From positions 1 through 64,000 of the forward strand of contig JBAXND010000019.1 in NCBI GenBank assembly GCA_037133915.1: DNA of 64,000 nucleotides. The letters are read 5' to 3'. The stretch is from Bacteroidota bacterium (lineage in GTDB: Bacteria; Bacteroidota; Bacteroidia; Bacteroidales; CAIWKO01). Numbering within the stretch: position 1 is the stretch's first letter; every line of letters begins with the position of its first letter. A model generated the notes under the pieces. It saw only the letters and a list, made by a program, of their open reading frames with translations, was not told the DNA's origin and made no database searches. A program made the translations under genes and the position numbers. Of the stretch, positions 54,054 to 63,230 are shown in pieces.

Positions 54054-54160
54054 CACAGCTCTCATCCAGATATTCCTTCGCATTCAGCCTCACCCGCAAC
54101 CTCAACCTCAGCAAAAAGGTAAAAGAGCCGTCTGCTTCCGGCGGGAATAAATAACAGGAA
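54054..54160. repeat. 107-bp direct repeat, right copy
   Basis: Copy of 52891-52997. It contains an orphan C-terminal coding end of the outer-membrane gene, with two amino-acid changing differences (Pro to Ser, Asp to Asn). It begins 2 bp after the dinD-like stop codon and ends 21 bp before the beta-helix gene's stop. Confidence 0.97.
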
Positions 54161-54181
54161 CAGCTGATTTTCGACTTTCGC

Positions 54182-56245
54182 CTATCTTTTAACAACCACC
54201 TTCACGGCTTGCAATTTACCGGACTGTTTAATCAAGATTTTATAAACACCGGCCTTCAGCATGTCGCTATTATAACGGTATTCAGTGCTGTTCATCGAAA
54301 ATTCATCAAGCATTTTTCCATCCATATCATACAGGTAAATTTCGACAGGTGCCGAATCAATATATGCCGTTTTTATTTCAAAATATCCGGCAAACGGATT
54401 AGGAAAAATAGTATAATTCGCTGAATAGTCCGTCAATCGCTGGATTCCGGCAGGCCCCTGTGCACTCCACGTTGTTGAAAATTCGGAAGTGTTACCTGAG
54501 GAATCGGTTGCGGTGGTGGTAAGATAATCGCCTGATGACAATCCGTTCAGCGTGGCGCTCCAGTTTCCGAAGTTGTCAGGGTGAATTGTTTTAAGAAAGA
54601 TTTTTCCTTCGCCATAGCCCGAATGATTTACCGCCGCTTTGAATAATTCAATAGTGGCATATTCCGGCAAGGGTGTGTCAAGAATTCCGCTGATGCTTGT
54701 CTGCCCGTTTCCCGAATCGAAAATGACCGTATCGATTTGCGGGAAGTTCATATTATCATTCGGGCCGCTGTCTCCGTCACCGGCATCATTGAGTGTTACG
54801 CCCGGCGGAAACAGGTCAATACCTAATATAGTACTGCTAAAAATACTGTTCCCTGAAATGCGGTTGTGGTCGTCATTAATATCCAGAATATTCACGCCGT
54901 TCATACCGTTGAAGGCAATAATATTGCCGCCTCCGAGCGTGTCGCCAATCACATTGTACTGCGGGCCTTCGCCAATGCGAATGCCATCCTCACCATTAGG
55001 TAACGGCAGCGTTCCGCTGATGTCCGTTCCAATTTTATTTTTTTTAATGATATGAAAATTAGTCAGAGTAATGTGAATGGCAATACCTGATTGCAGGTTG
55101 CCAGAAATAACATTCGACTCGATAGTATGCGCCGTAGCACCTCCGTCAATAACGATTCCAATGCCGTTGGGGACAGCCATGGTAGCGCCCGGATCGGTTC
55201 CTATATAATTGCCGGTAACGAAGTTATTCGTTGTTCCCATATTGTAAATAAACACGCCATATCCCGAATTTCCTGAAAGAATGTTGCGTTCACCCGCATT
55301 GAGACCGCCCACAATATTTCCTTCTGAGCCGTCGTCGAACAGCACTCCGTATGTGTTGGGAATTGCATGCGTGCCGCTGGTATCGGTACCTATATAATTT
55401 CCGAACACCGTATTTGAATCGGTTCCCGCACCAAACAACGGAATGCCGTAGGCCACATTTCCCGAAACAATATTTCTGAGTCCTGCCGCTGTTCCGCCAA
55501 TCATGTTATGTCTGGCAAGTCCTTCAATGCTGATACCGTCGTAATTGCCAACGGCAGCGGTTCCTGTGCGATTCGTTCCGACATAATTGCCGCAAATGCT
55601 GTTGAATGAGCTGTTCACTGCTCTGATGCCGATGTGCCGGTTACCCGAAACGATGTTGCGGTCGGCTTTTACTGGACCCCCCACTATGTTGTTGTGCGTT
55701 CCGGAAAACATCTCAATGCCAATGTCGTTTCCGAGCGAGTCGGTGGCGCTGGCATTGGTTCCGACATAGTTTCCGGCAATCAAATTATTCTGCGAACTGG
55801 CACCGTATATCTGAATCCCATAATTGAAATCACTTACAATAAAACCACGCACCGTAACATTGGAAGCAAAAATAAAAAAGCCATAGTCTATTGTATCATC
55901 ATTTCCGTTGAGCATTATCTCAGGTCCATAAATATTGGTGTTTCCCTGATGTGCAGTTTGCGAGCTGCCGTCCACCGTGAGTCCGCTTCTGGTAATATAG
56001 GGCAGGGGCGACAGCGGCTGAATAACCCAAACGCCATCCGTTGCATTGTATCCTGCATCCGTTTGCAAAATATTAAATTCAATGATGTGGGAACTTCCGG
56101 GAGTGCTGTTTGCCTGCGAAATGGCATCACGTAATGAACCGTTTCCGCTGTCGTTTGTGTTGGTTACCGTGAAGGTATTTGCCCGTAAATTTGACATGGT
56201 AATGCATGTCAGCAGCAGTACCAAAATTGGAATTTTATTGCTCAT
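54182..56245 (-). CDS. parallel beta-helix protein with type IX sorting domain
   Basis: About 687 residues from the ATG at 56245; an ATG at 56266 would overlap the next gene. Signal peptide (ends LRA), then TNTNDSGNGSLRDAISQANS. About 15 repeats contain an ISGN-type turn and a Gly-Thr-Asn or NYIGTD strand (INNIVGG, GNYVGTN, NYIGTDTSGT, ISGNSGYGV, NIIAFNGMNGVN), which fold as right-handed beta-helix coils of the pectate-lyase/polysaccharide-degrading type. The last about 80 residues (YTIFPNPFAGYFEIKT to KVVVKR) form a type A C-terminal sorting domain, so it is predicted to be exported by the type IX system. No catalytic residues were assigned. Confidence 0.82.
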   Translation of the reverse strand: MSNKIPILVLLLTCITMSNLRANTFTVTNTNDSGNGSLRDAISQANSTPGSSHIIEFNILQTDAGYNATDGVWVIQPLSPLPYITRSGLTVDGSSQTAHQGNTNIYGPEIMLNGNDDTIDYGFFIFASNVTVRGFIVSDFNYGIQIYGASSQNNLIAGNYVGTNASATDSLGNDIGIEMFSGTHNNIVGGPVKADRNIVSGNRHIGIRAVNSSFNSICGNYVGTNRTGTAAVGNYDGISIEGLARHNMIGGTAAGLRNIVSGNVAYGIPLFGAGTDSNTVFGNYIGTDTSGTHAIPNTYGVLFDDGSEGNIVGGLNAGERNILSGNSGYGVFIYNMGTTNNFVTGNYIGTDPGATMAVPNGIGIVIDGGATAHTIESNVISGNLQSGIAIHITLTNFHIIKKNKIGTDISGTLPLPNGEDGIRIGEGPQYNVIGDTLGGGNIIAFNGMNGVNILDINDDHNRISGNSIFSSTILGIDLFPPGVTLNDAGDGDSGPNDNMNFPQIDTVIFDSGNGQTSISGILDTPLPEYATIELFKAAVNHSGYGEGKIFLKTIHPDNFGNWSATLNGLSSGDYLTTTATDSSGNTSEFSTTWSAQGPAGIQRLTDYSANYTIFPNPFAGYFEIKTAYIDSAPVEIYLYDMDGKMLDEFSMNSTEYRYNSDMLKAGVYKILIKQSGKLQAVKVVVKR

Positions 56246-56255
56246 AAAATCAATG

Positions 56256-59039
56256 TTATTGAACAACTAATTTAATTATTCCTGCGGCTTCTCCTTTAGT
56301 TCTAACAATCATATAATAAACACCTTTATTAATATCACTTAAAGTAATACTATATGTATTGAAACCAGCCGGAAAACGACCGGCATCATGGCTGAAAACC
56401 AGACTCCCAAAACTGGAAAATACATCAACACGTAATGATGATTCAGCATCGAGATTAAACGATAAAGTGCCGTTTTCCGAAACCGGATTCGGATAAAATT
56501 CGATTCCTCCGAAGGTGTTTTCACCATGGGATTCAATGCCACTTACGACACTGAGATTCGCAGAAAATTCAGAGGTATTTCCCGTAGCATCGGTGGCTGT
56601 TGAAGTAATCGTCTGACCTGCCGGAACGCCGTCAATAATGGCCGAGAAATTACCGTCAGTGCCGGGATGTGCGGAACCGAGATAGGTTTTTCCCTGCCCG
56701 TATCCTAAAAATGAATTATCTGAGATGAAAAATTCTATAGTGGCATTTTCAGGATTAGGAGTATCAAGTGTTCCGGTTACCCAGGTTTTATTGGACGGAG
56801 CGTAGTAATGAGCCGTTGAAATCACAGGGAAATTCATCAGTGCATTGGGACCTGAATCTCCATCGCCGAAATCATTACCGTTGGGTCCCGGTGGAAATAA
56901 ATCAATACCCATATACATATTTCCGAAAATTGAATTCCCGGAAATTTTATTGTTTACCGCTGTATTTCCGATTACCACAATGCCTCCCGAATCGTTGGCC
57001 GCGATAACGTTGGCGCTGTCAACAAGTCCTATCAAATTGTTGCTGCAGGCTTCCCCCAGAACAATTCCCGTTCCGCCGTTTCCCATAAGAGTGATGCCAT
57101 TGGCAGCCATCCCGATAAGGTTCGATACGATGCGGTTGCTGTCAGCGTTGTTATAAAGCAGCAAACCAAAACTGTTATTACCTGAAATTACATTCTGTGC
57201 AATGGTGTTCGACGCAGGATTACTCACTACGCCAATTCCTCTTTTGTTGGGCAATGGCGTGTTTCCGGTGATATCTGTTCCAATAAAGTTACCACGAATC
57301 TGGTTATGCGATGTATGAACATCGGCAACTTCAATACCCTCATAATGATTGCCCGAAATAATATTCCGCTCGCCGGCGGAAGTGCCACCAATAACATTGT
57401 ATTTAGTTCCGCCACCCAGCAAAAGCCCGATATCATTGGGAATGGTATCGGTGCCCGCCGCGTTGGTTCCTACCATATTTCCTGTAAAGCGATTATAATA
57501 AGTGCCGGTGGTAACGATAAAAATGCCGTAACTCACGTTGCCGGAAAGAACATTGTTTGCAATGAGGCTGTGATTTGACGCACCGTCTACGCATATTCCG
57601 GTTGCATTTTTCATTGCAATAGTTCCTGTGACATCGGTTCCGATATAATTTTCAATGGTATGGTTGTAGGAGGCCTGACCGTAGTAAATAACGCCATAGA
57701 CGCGGTTTCCGCTTACAATATTGCGGGCTGAAGGCGAATATCCGCCGAGTATATTGTGACTTGAAACGGTGTTGAACTCCATGCCGTTCGCCTGAAACAT
57801 AGAGTCATTCAGGATGAGCGCGCCGCTGCCGGTGGCATCGGGACCGATAAAATTATTCATCATGGTGTTGCTGTCACTGGATTCGAGATAGAGACCAATC
57901 TCCGAATTTCCCGACAGAACATTTCCCATTCCCGGCAAACTGTCGCCGACAATATTGCTGTTGCTGTTGCTTTTCAGAATCACGCCGCCCTGATTATAAC
58001 ATATCTGCAATCCCGTACTGTCGGTGCCTATATAATTTCCGGTGATTCGGTTCAAACGGGTTCCTGTGCCGTTCATGGTAATTCCGCCGGTAGTATTTCC
58101 TGAAATAATATTTCGTGTAGCAGCCGAATTTCCGCCAATAATATTACTGTTCGCACCGGTGATAAGAATGCCGTTATCATTCGGAAGACGGAGTAATCCT
58201 GTGATATCTGTACCGATAAAATTTCCGGCAACTTTGTTGCAGCAGGAGGCAGTGCCGTTGATGGCAATGCCTGCCGTTGTATTTCCTGAAATAAGATTAC
58301 GCTGCGATTTATTATTGCCAATGATGCTCAATGTTGAATTATTGATGGCTATGCCGAAATTATTAGGAATGGCTGCTGTTCCGGTGCTGTTTGTGCCTAC
58401 CATACAGTTGACAACTGCGTTGTGATCGGAGTCGGTAAAAACAATGCCGCAATCTGTATTGCCCGAAACAAGGCACTTTCTGATAATATTAGTGTTGGAA
58501 CCATTTCCAACAGCAATTCCTTCATTGTTTGGAATGGCCGAACTACCGCCGGCATTGGTGCCTATGTAACAGTCCATAATTATATTGCTTATAGCTGCAG
58601 CGCTGTAGCATGCAATACCATAAGTAAATCCGGAAACAATCAGTCCTTTGACAGTATTTCCCGATGATGCCAGTATCAGCCCATTGGCTGATGTTGTTCC
58701 GTTTCCGAGCAGCATAATTTCGGGACCGAAAGCATTTGAATCGCCCTGATTCGCTGTTTGTGAACTGCCGTCAATGGTTGTATTTCCCGCAATCAGCGGC
58801 ATAAAACTGTTCACAATATTAATAATCCATACACCGCTGCCGCTGTTGTATCCCGCGTCCGTTGCCGGGATGCTGAAATTGATAGTGCAGGTCTGACCTG
58901 TATGGGCATTTATGCTGTCGATGGCTGCACTGAGCGAACCGCTTCCGGAAGGGAGAGTATTCGTAACGGTTATCGTATAAGCCGCTGCTTCCCTGGAGCA
59001 GAATGCCATGAGGATGAAAATGAAAAAATATTTTTTCAT
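56256..59039 (-). CDS. giant parallel beta-helix protein with type IX sorting domain
   Basis: 927 residues, paralogue of the gene at 54182. Signal peptide (ends REAAA), then a TVTNTLPSGSGSLSAAIDSINAHT start, and some 25 beta-helix coils of the ISGN, NYIGTD and NGI type. A spacer (ENATIEFFISDN, then GNTSEFSANL) leads to the type A sorting domain (IEFYPNPVSENGTLSF to IKLVVQ). Both paralogues share the ending TATDATGNTSEFS. It lies 10 bp upstream of the smaller copy on the same strand, so the two are probably one operon. Confidence 0.82.
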   Translation of the reverse strand: MKKYFFIFILMAFCSREAAAYTITVTNTLPSGSGSLSAAIDSINAHTGQTCTINFSIPATDAGYNSGSGVWIINIVNSFMPLIAGNTTIDGSSQTANQGDSNAFGPEIMLLGNGTTSANGLILASSGNTVKGLIVSGFTYGIACYSAAAISNIIMDCYIGTNAGGSSAIPNNEGIAVGNGSNTNIIRKCLVSGNTDCGIVFTDSDHNAVVNCMVGTNSTGTAAIPNNFGIAINNSTLSIIGNNKSQRNLISGNTTAGIAINGTASCCNKVAGNFIGTDITGLLRLPNDNGILITGANSNIIGGNSAATRNIISGNTTGGITMNGTGTRLNRITGNYIGTDSTGLQICYNQGGVILKSNSNSNIVGDSLPGMGNVLSGNSEIGLYLESSDSNTMMNNFIGPDATGSGALILNDSMFQANGMEFNTVSSHNILGGYSPSARNIVSGNRVYGVIYYGQASYNHTIENYIGTDVTGTIAMKNATGICVDGASNHSLIANNVLSGNVSYGIFIVTTGTYYNRFTGNMVGTNAAGTDTIPNDIGLLLGGGTKYNVIGGTSAGERNIISGNHYEGIEVADVHTSHNQIRGNFIGTDITGNTPLPNKRGIGVVSNPASNTIAQNVISGNNSFGLLLYNNADSNRIVSNLIGMAANGITLMGNGGTGIVLGEACSNNLIGLVDSANVIAANDSGGIVVIGNTAVNNKISGNSIFGNMYMGIDLFPPGPNGNDFGDGDSGPNALMNFPVISTAHYYAPSNKTWVTGTLDTPNPENATIEFFISDNSFLGYGQGKTYLGSAHPGTDGNFSAIIDGVPAGQTITSTATDATGNTSEFSANLSVVSGIESHGENTFGGIEFYPNPVSENGTLSFNLDAESSLRVDVFSSFGSLVFSHDAGRFPAGFNTYSITLSDINKGVYYMIVRTKGEAAGIIKLVVQ

Positions 59040-59084
59040 AAAAAAGCGAGTGTTTGAGAAGTAAAAATAGGAAATCTGACCTGA

Positions 59085-59633
59085 TTAACGGGAAATACCT
59101 TTGGACTTTTCAATTTCCTTCCCCAGTTTTTTCAATAGCTTTTGCGAGATGTTCTTAATGCCACCGCTGCTTTCATCGAGTCGCAGCTGAATAATGAGCG
59201 CCAGTTCCGGTTTGAGGTCGGGTTCAATCTGTGAAATCTTGTACAATATCTGCATGGCATAATAACGCACGGCAATGCCTTCTTTGGGCGATTCCAGTAT
59301 ATTGAAACAAGTATTGGTCAGCACTCCCAGCTGTTTAAAATTCTTCAGGTCAACATTATCATTAAACAGTTTGGCAAAACTGCGTCGCACGCCTTCAACT
59401 TTTGCTGTGGCAAGATGTTCAAGAATTTCATCAATGTAAAGGTTCGTGAATTGAGGATTGACAACACAGCTTATCTGCACTGCTCTGGCAGCGCGCATTG
59501 CAATAGGGTAGATGTCGGCAAAACAATGTTCCAGAGCAATGCGGAATTTCTTGCGGTCGCTTCCTATTTCATTCACAACCCAGTCAATCGTGGCACGCGA
59601 GCTGTCAGTTCCGAGTGCTTCTGTGATATCCAT
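59085..59633 (-). CDS. helical-repeat protein of unknown function
   Basis: 182 residues from the ATG at 59633; a start at 59669 would overlap the glycine-rich gene by 17 bp. The sequence is helical, with repeated pairs resembling HEAT-type motifs (RAARAVQISCVVNPQFTNLYIDEILEHLATAKV, GVLTNTCFNILESPKEGIAVRYYAMQILYKIS). No signal peptide, so it is cytoplasmic. It lies between the glycine-rich secreted gene and the beta-helix pair on one strand. The family is not recognised. Confidence 0.55.
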   Translation of the reverse strand: MDITEALGTDSSRATIDWVVNEIGSDRKKFRIALEHCFADIYPIAMRAARAVQISCVVNPQFTNLYIDEILEHLATAKVEGVRRSFAKLFNDNVDLKNFKQLGVLTNTCFNILESPKEGIAVRYYAMQILYKISQIEPDLKPELALIIQLRLDESSGGIKNISQKLLKKLGKEIEKSKGISR

Positions 59634-59652
59634 TTTTTCTGAGAAATATTTA

Positions 59653-60888
59653 TTAATATGTAATGACAACTTTCCCGTCGCCTACATTTGTTGAACTGTA
59701 CATCACGCCATTGGTAACACCACCGATGTAGGATGAGCCGCCGCCGCCGCTGCCGCCCCATGAATTGTGGTCGCCGCAGCCACCTGAGCCGCCGCCGTAA
59801 TATCCGCCGCCACCGGCACCTGCCCAGCTTCCTCCAACGCAACCCCAGTTTCCTCCGTTCCCTAAAGTGCCGTCACTGCCCGGCCCGCCCTGACCTGAAT
59901 ATCCGCTGCCCCAACCACCAATGCCACCGGCCGACTGGCTGCCGCCCGTCCCTTTAATCTGAGAGCCGTAATCCATGCCGTTTTGACCTGTCAGTCCACC
60001 GGCATCGCCGCCTGCTATTCCTGTAGCATATCCGCCGCCACCGCCGCCGCCGGCCACGATGATACGATTCGACAGCGCATTTCCGCCGTAGCGGACATCA
60101 GAAGCGCCGCCGCCGTTTCCCTGACCGCCGCCATTATATCCGGCACCAATAAACCCGGAGCCTGAACCGCCCACAAAAACAAAAAGCGTATCACCGGGAT
60201 TCACAGCAAGGTCGCCACGCACATGACCGCCTTTGCCGCCGCCACCGTTGCCACCACCGCTGCCGCCCCAGGCTTCAATATGAACAACCGAAATGGTTGG
60301 TGGAACAATAAATATCTGCTGCGTCTGGGTATTGTTGTAAATGGGCTTAACATAGACGGAATCACGCGTTGTAGATGTACAGCCGTTTTTGGTTACCGTG
60401 AGCCACATATATTTCCATCCGGGAGGAGAGTTGAACCGGATACCGTAGGGCGCTGTGCCCACGTAATAACCGGGATTGGCACCCGCAAACGTCCAGAAAT
60501 AGTAATCACCGGTGAGGTTCGTGGCCGAAAAATTCACGCCTTCACCTGCTTCGACAGAATCTTTGCTGATGGTAAAATCGGAAGTGCCGGGCGGTGTTAC
60601 GCATTTCCCGCACAGTTCGAACCATGCACCGTAGATAAAGGTATTGAAGCACTTTGAGGAAGTATTGAAGATAAGAAGACCTTCAGCCGGATTTACAATG
60701 GCATTGCGCTCTGATTCCGACATTCTGGGTATCAGAACGCCTTTATTTGTGCTGCTCACATCGAGCAATGCGGATGGATCGGCAGATGACCCCGTATTGT
60801 TAATGGCTGTTCCCTGTGCCTTTGCGCTAAACTGCGACAGCAGCAGCACTGTAAAAAACAAAAAAATGACCTTTGAATGTCGTTTCAT
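59653..60888 (-). CDS. secreted glycine-rich-domain protein
   Basis: 411 residues, third member of the paralogous family. Signal peptide (ends AKAQ), then PSALLDVSSTNKGVLIPRMSESERNAIVNPAEG and NTSSKCFN. A PKD-like domain (about 115-195, YYFWTFAGANP) precedes the ALK/LTK-type glycine-rich domain (HIEAWGGSGGG, VRGDLAVNPGDTLFVFVGGSG) ending DGKVVITY. No sorting domain. It heads a four-gene minus-strand run with a helical protein and the two beta-helix proteins. Confidence 0.8.
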   Translation of the reverse strand: MKRHSKVIFLFFTVLLLSQFSAKAQGTAINNTGSSADPSALLDVSSTNKGVLIPRMSESERNAIVNPAEGLLIFNTSSKCFNTFIYGAWFELCGKCVTPPGTSDFTISKDSVEAGEGVNFSATNLTGDYYFWTFAGANPGYYVGTAPYGIRFNSPPGWKYMWLTVTKNGCTSTTRDSVYVKPIYNNTQTQQIFIVPPTISVVHIEAWGGSGGGNGGGGKGGHVRGDLAVNPGDTLFVFVGGSGSGFIGAGYNGGGQGNGGGASDVRYGGNALSNRIIVAGGGGGGGYATGIAGGDAGGLTGQNGMDYGSQIKGTGGSQSAGGIGGWGSGYSGQGGPGSDGTLGNGGNWGCVGGSWAGAGGGGYYGGGSGGCGDHNSWGGSGGGGSSYIGGVTNGVMYSSTNVGDGKVVITY

Positions 60889-60954
60889 TATACCCGGTTC
60901 TGAATTATTCCATAAAAGTATAACAAAACTTCAATCAAAGGCCATCCGGAGAGT

Positions 60955-63018
60955 TTACTTTTTCTCTGCTAATTTTTTAAGAACATCTTCCTGAATGCCT
61001 TTCGGAAGTGGCATATACTGGAAGAATTCCATAGAGTAATTGGCTCTGCCGCTCGAAATGTTTCTGAGCTGAGTAGCATAACCGAACATCTCCATCAATG
61101 GAACAAACGCATTGATTTTTTGTGAGCCTTTGCGGTAACGCCGCATGGATTCAATTCTTCCGCGCTTACGATTCAGATTTCCTGAAACCTCGCCGATGTA
61201 TTCATCAGGAGTATTAATCTCTACTTTCATCACCGGCTCAAGCAAAATAGGATTCGCTTTCATAAAGCCTTTCTTGAAACATATAGATGAGCAAATCTGG
61301 AATGCCATGTCTGATGAATCGACAGGGTGGAAGGCGCCGTCGAGCAGCACTACTTTCACATCTACTACCGGGAAGCCGGCAAGAATACCTGTTTCCAGCG
61401 TTTTGAGAATGCCTTTTTGAACGGAAGGAATATATTCCTGAGGAATAGAGCCACCCTTGATTTTGTCAACAAATTCGAATCCTTTGCCGCCATTGGGTTC
61501 CATGCGAATGAGGGTGCGGGCAAATTGTCCTTTTCCACCGCTCTGTTTCGAATGTTTATAATCAGATTCGGTTTCCATGGTAATGGTTTCGCGGTATGCA
61601 ACCGAGGGTTCACCCACAATAACTTCCATTCCGAATTCGTGTTTCAGCCTGTCGATGATGATTTCCAGATGGAGTTCGCCCATGCCTGAAATAACGGTTT
61701 CTTCGGTTTCGTGGTCAAAACGTACAACAAATGAAGGATCTTCATTCATCAGCTTGCCCAGTGCTTCGCCTAGTTTTTCCTGGTCTTTGCGATTGGCCGG
61801 ATTAATTTTCAGCTCAATAACGGGAGGCGGAATATGGATGTTTTCCAGATAAATCCTGTTATCCGGGTCACACAAAGTATCTCCTGTCTTGGTGAATTTC
61901 ATCCCAATCAGTGCAACGATATCGCCCGGACCCGCTTCATGAATTTCTTCGCGGTCTTTGGCGCGGATACGATAAATACGTCCTGTACGCTCAAATTTAT
62001 TCTTGGTCATATTGATGATCGACATGCCATTGGTAAGTGTGCCTGAATATATACGGATAAATGTCTGCTGACCGACAAACGGGTCGTGAATAAGTTTAAA
62101 TGCAAGTGCAGCAAACGGTTCCTTTGGTGAAGGATTGCGTTGACGGCTTTTTTCGGGATCTTCAACATCAGTTCCGATAATGGCTCCTTTGTCAAGAGGC
62201 GAAGGAAGGTAGTCCACAACAGCGTCGAGAAGCATTTGCACACCTTTATTCTTATATGCTGCACCGCAGAATACCGGAGTGATAAGTAGTTTTAGCGTTG
62301 CTTCGCGGGCTGTTTTCATCAGGCGCTCAACAGAAATTTCTTTTCCGTCAAAATAATCCTGCATCATAACATCGTCAAACTCGGCAAGCTTTTCAATCAA
62401 GGTGGTGCGGGCTTCTTCAGCCTGTGCCTTCATCGATTCTGGAATTTCAGTCCTGATTTCTTCAGTATCTCCGAATGTATAGGCAGTCATATTGAACAAA
62501 TCTATGATGCCGCTGAAATTCTCTTCTCTTCCGATAGGAATCTGGAAAGGAAGGGCTTTTGCATCAAGGTTTTTATTCATTTGCGAAACAACTTCCTGAA
62601 AATCGGCTCCGGTGCGGTCCATCTTGTTGATGAAAGCAACGCGGGGAACTTTATAACGTTCGGCCTGATTCCATACTGTTTCACTTTGTGGCTCTACGCC
62701 GCCAACAGCGCAGAAAAGAGCAATCATACCGTCAATTACTCTGAGCGAACGTTCAACTTCAATCGTGAAGTCAACGTGCCCCGGAGTGTCAATGATATTT
62801 ATCTGGTGTTCTTTCCAGAAACACGAAATCGCTGCTGATGCAATCGTGATGCCGCGTTCCTGTTCCTGCTTCATGAAATCCATGGTAGCTTCGCCATCAT
62901 GCACTTCTCCAAGCTTACGATTTACGCCTGTAAAAAACAGGATACGCTCTGTTACTGTAGTCTTACCGGCATCAATATGTGCCGCAATTCCAATGTTTCT
63001 TAATGTTGTTAAAGGCAT
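60955..63018 (-). CDS. fusA: elongation factor G family GTPase
   Basis: 687 residues, the EF-G length. GTPase motifs: AHIDAGKTT (P-loop), RGITIASAA (switch I), DTPGH (switch II) and NKMD. The tail keeps the EF-G domains IV and V ([16 protein letters not shown] and [21 protein letters not shown]). It drives translocation on the ribosome. It is not beside rpsL, rpsG or tuf, so it may be a second EF-G paralogue rather than the str-operon copy. A strong promoter and a 5' hairpin precede it. Confidence 0.93.
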   Translation of the reverse strand: MPLTTLRNIGIAAHIDAGKTTVTERILFFTGVNRKLGEVHDGEATMDFMKQEQERGITIASAAISCFWKEHQINIIDTPGHVDFTIEVERSLRVIDGMIALFCAVGGVEPQSETVWNQAERYKVPRVAFINKMDRTGADFQEVVSQMNKNLDAKALPFQIPIGREENFSGIIDLFNMTAYTFGDTEEIRTEIPESMKAQAEEARTTLIEKLAEFDDVMMQDYFDGKEISVERLMKTAREATLKLLITPVFCGAAYKNKGVQMLLDAVVDYLPSPLDKGAIIGTDVEDPEKSRQRNPSPKEPFAALAFKLIHDPFVGQQTFIRIYSGTLTNGMSIINMTKNKFERTGRIYRIRAKDREEIHEAGPGDIVALIGMKFTKTGDTLCDPDNRIYLENIHIPPPVIELKINPANRKDQEKLGEALGKLMNEDPSFVVRFDHETEETVISGMGELHLEIIIDRLKHEFGMEVIVGEPSVAYRETITMETESDYKHSKQSGGKGQFARTLIRMEPNGGKGFEFVDKIKGGSIPQEYIPSVQKGILKTLETGILAGFPVVDVKVVLLDGAFHPVDSSDMAFQICSSICFKKGFMKANPILLEPVMKVEINTPDEYIGEVSGNLNRKRGRIESMRRYRKGSQKINAFVPLMEMFGYATQLRNISSGRANYSMEFFQYMPLPKGIQEDVLKKLAEKK

Positions 63019-63049
63019 TACAAAATAGTTAAAGTTCTAAAATCCTGCT

Positions 63050-63072
63050 CCCCGTACCTCTTTGAAACGGGG
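63050..63072. other. stem-loop at the 5' end of the EF-G message
   Basis: CCCCGT (63050-63055) pairs with ACGGGG (63067-63072) around an 11-nt loop. It lies at or just after the predicted transcription start, so the transcript would begin in a hairpin. Confidence 0.45.
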
Positions 63073-63075
63073 GTG

Positions 63076-63105
63076 CAAAAGTACTCATTTTTTCTCAATT
63101 GACAA
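63076..63105 (-). promoter_or_regulatory. promoter of the EF-G gene
   Basis: On the minus strand, TTG (63105-63103), 19 nt, TACTTTTG (63083-63076). It is among the best promoter matches in the window. Transcription should start near 63070, about 50 nt before the ATG. Confidence 0.7.
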
Positions 63106-63230
63106 GTTATTCAGGATTCTAAAAAGGGTAATAATATCGACTTTGAGAAACAGTAAGCCTATTTTTTCTTAATTTAGCAGTCAAAACTGCCTAAAATCTA
63201 TATCCTTATTAATTAGAAAAATGAATTAAA

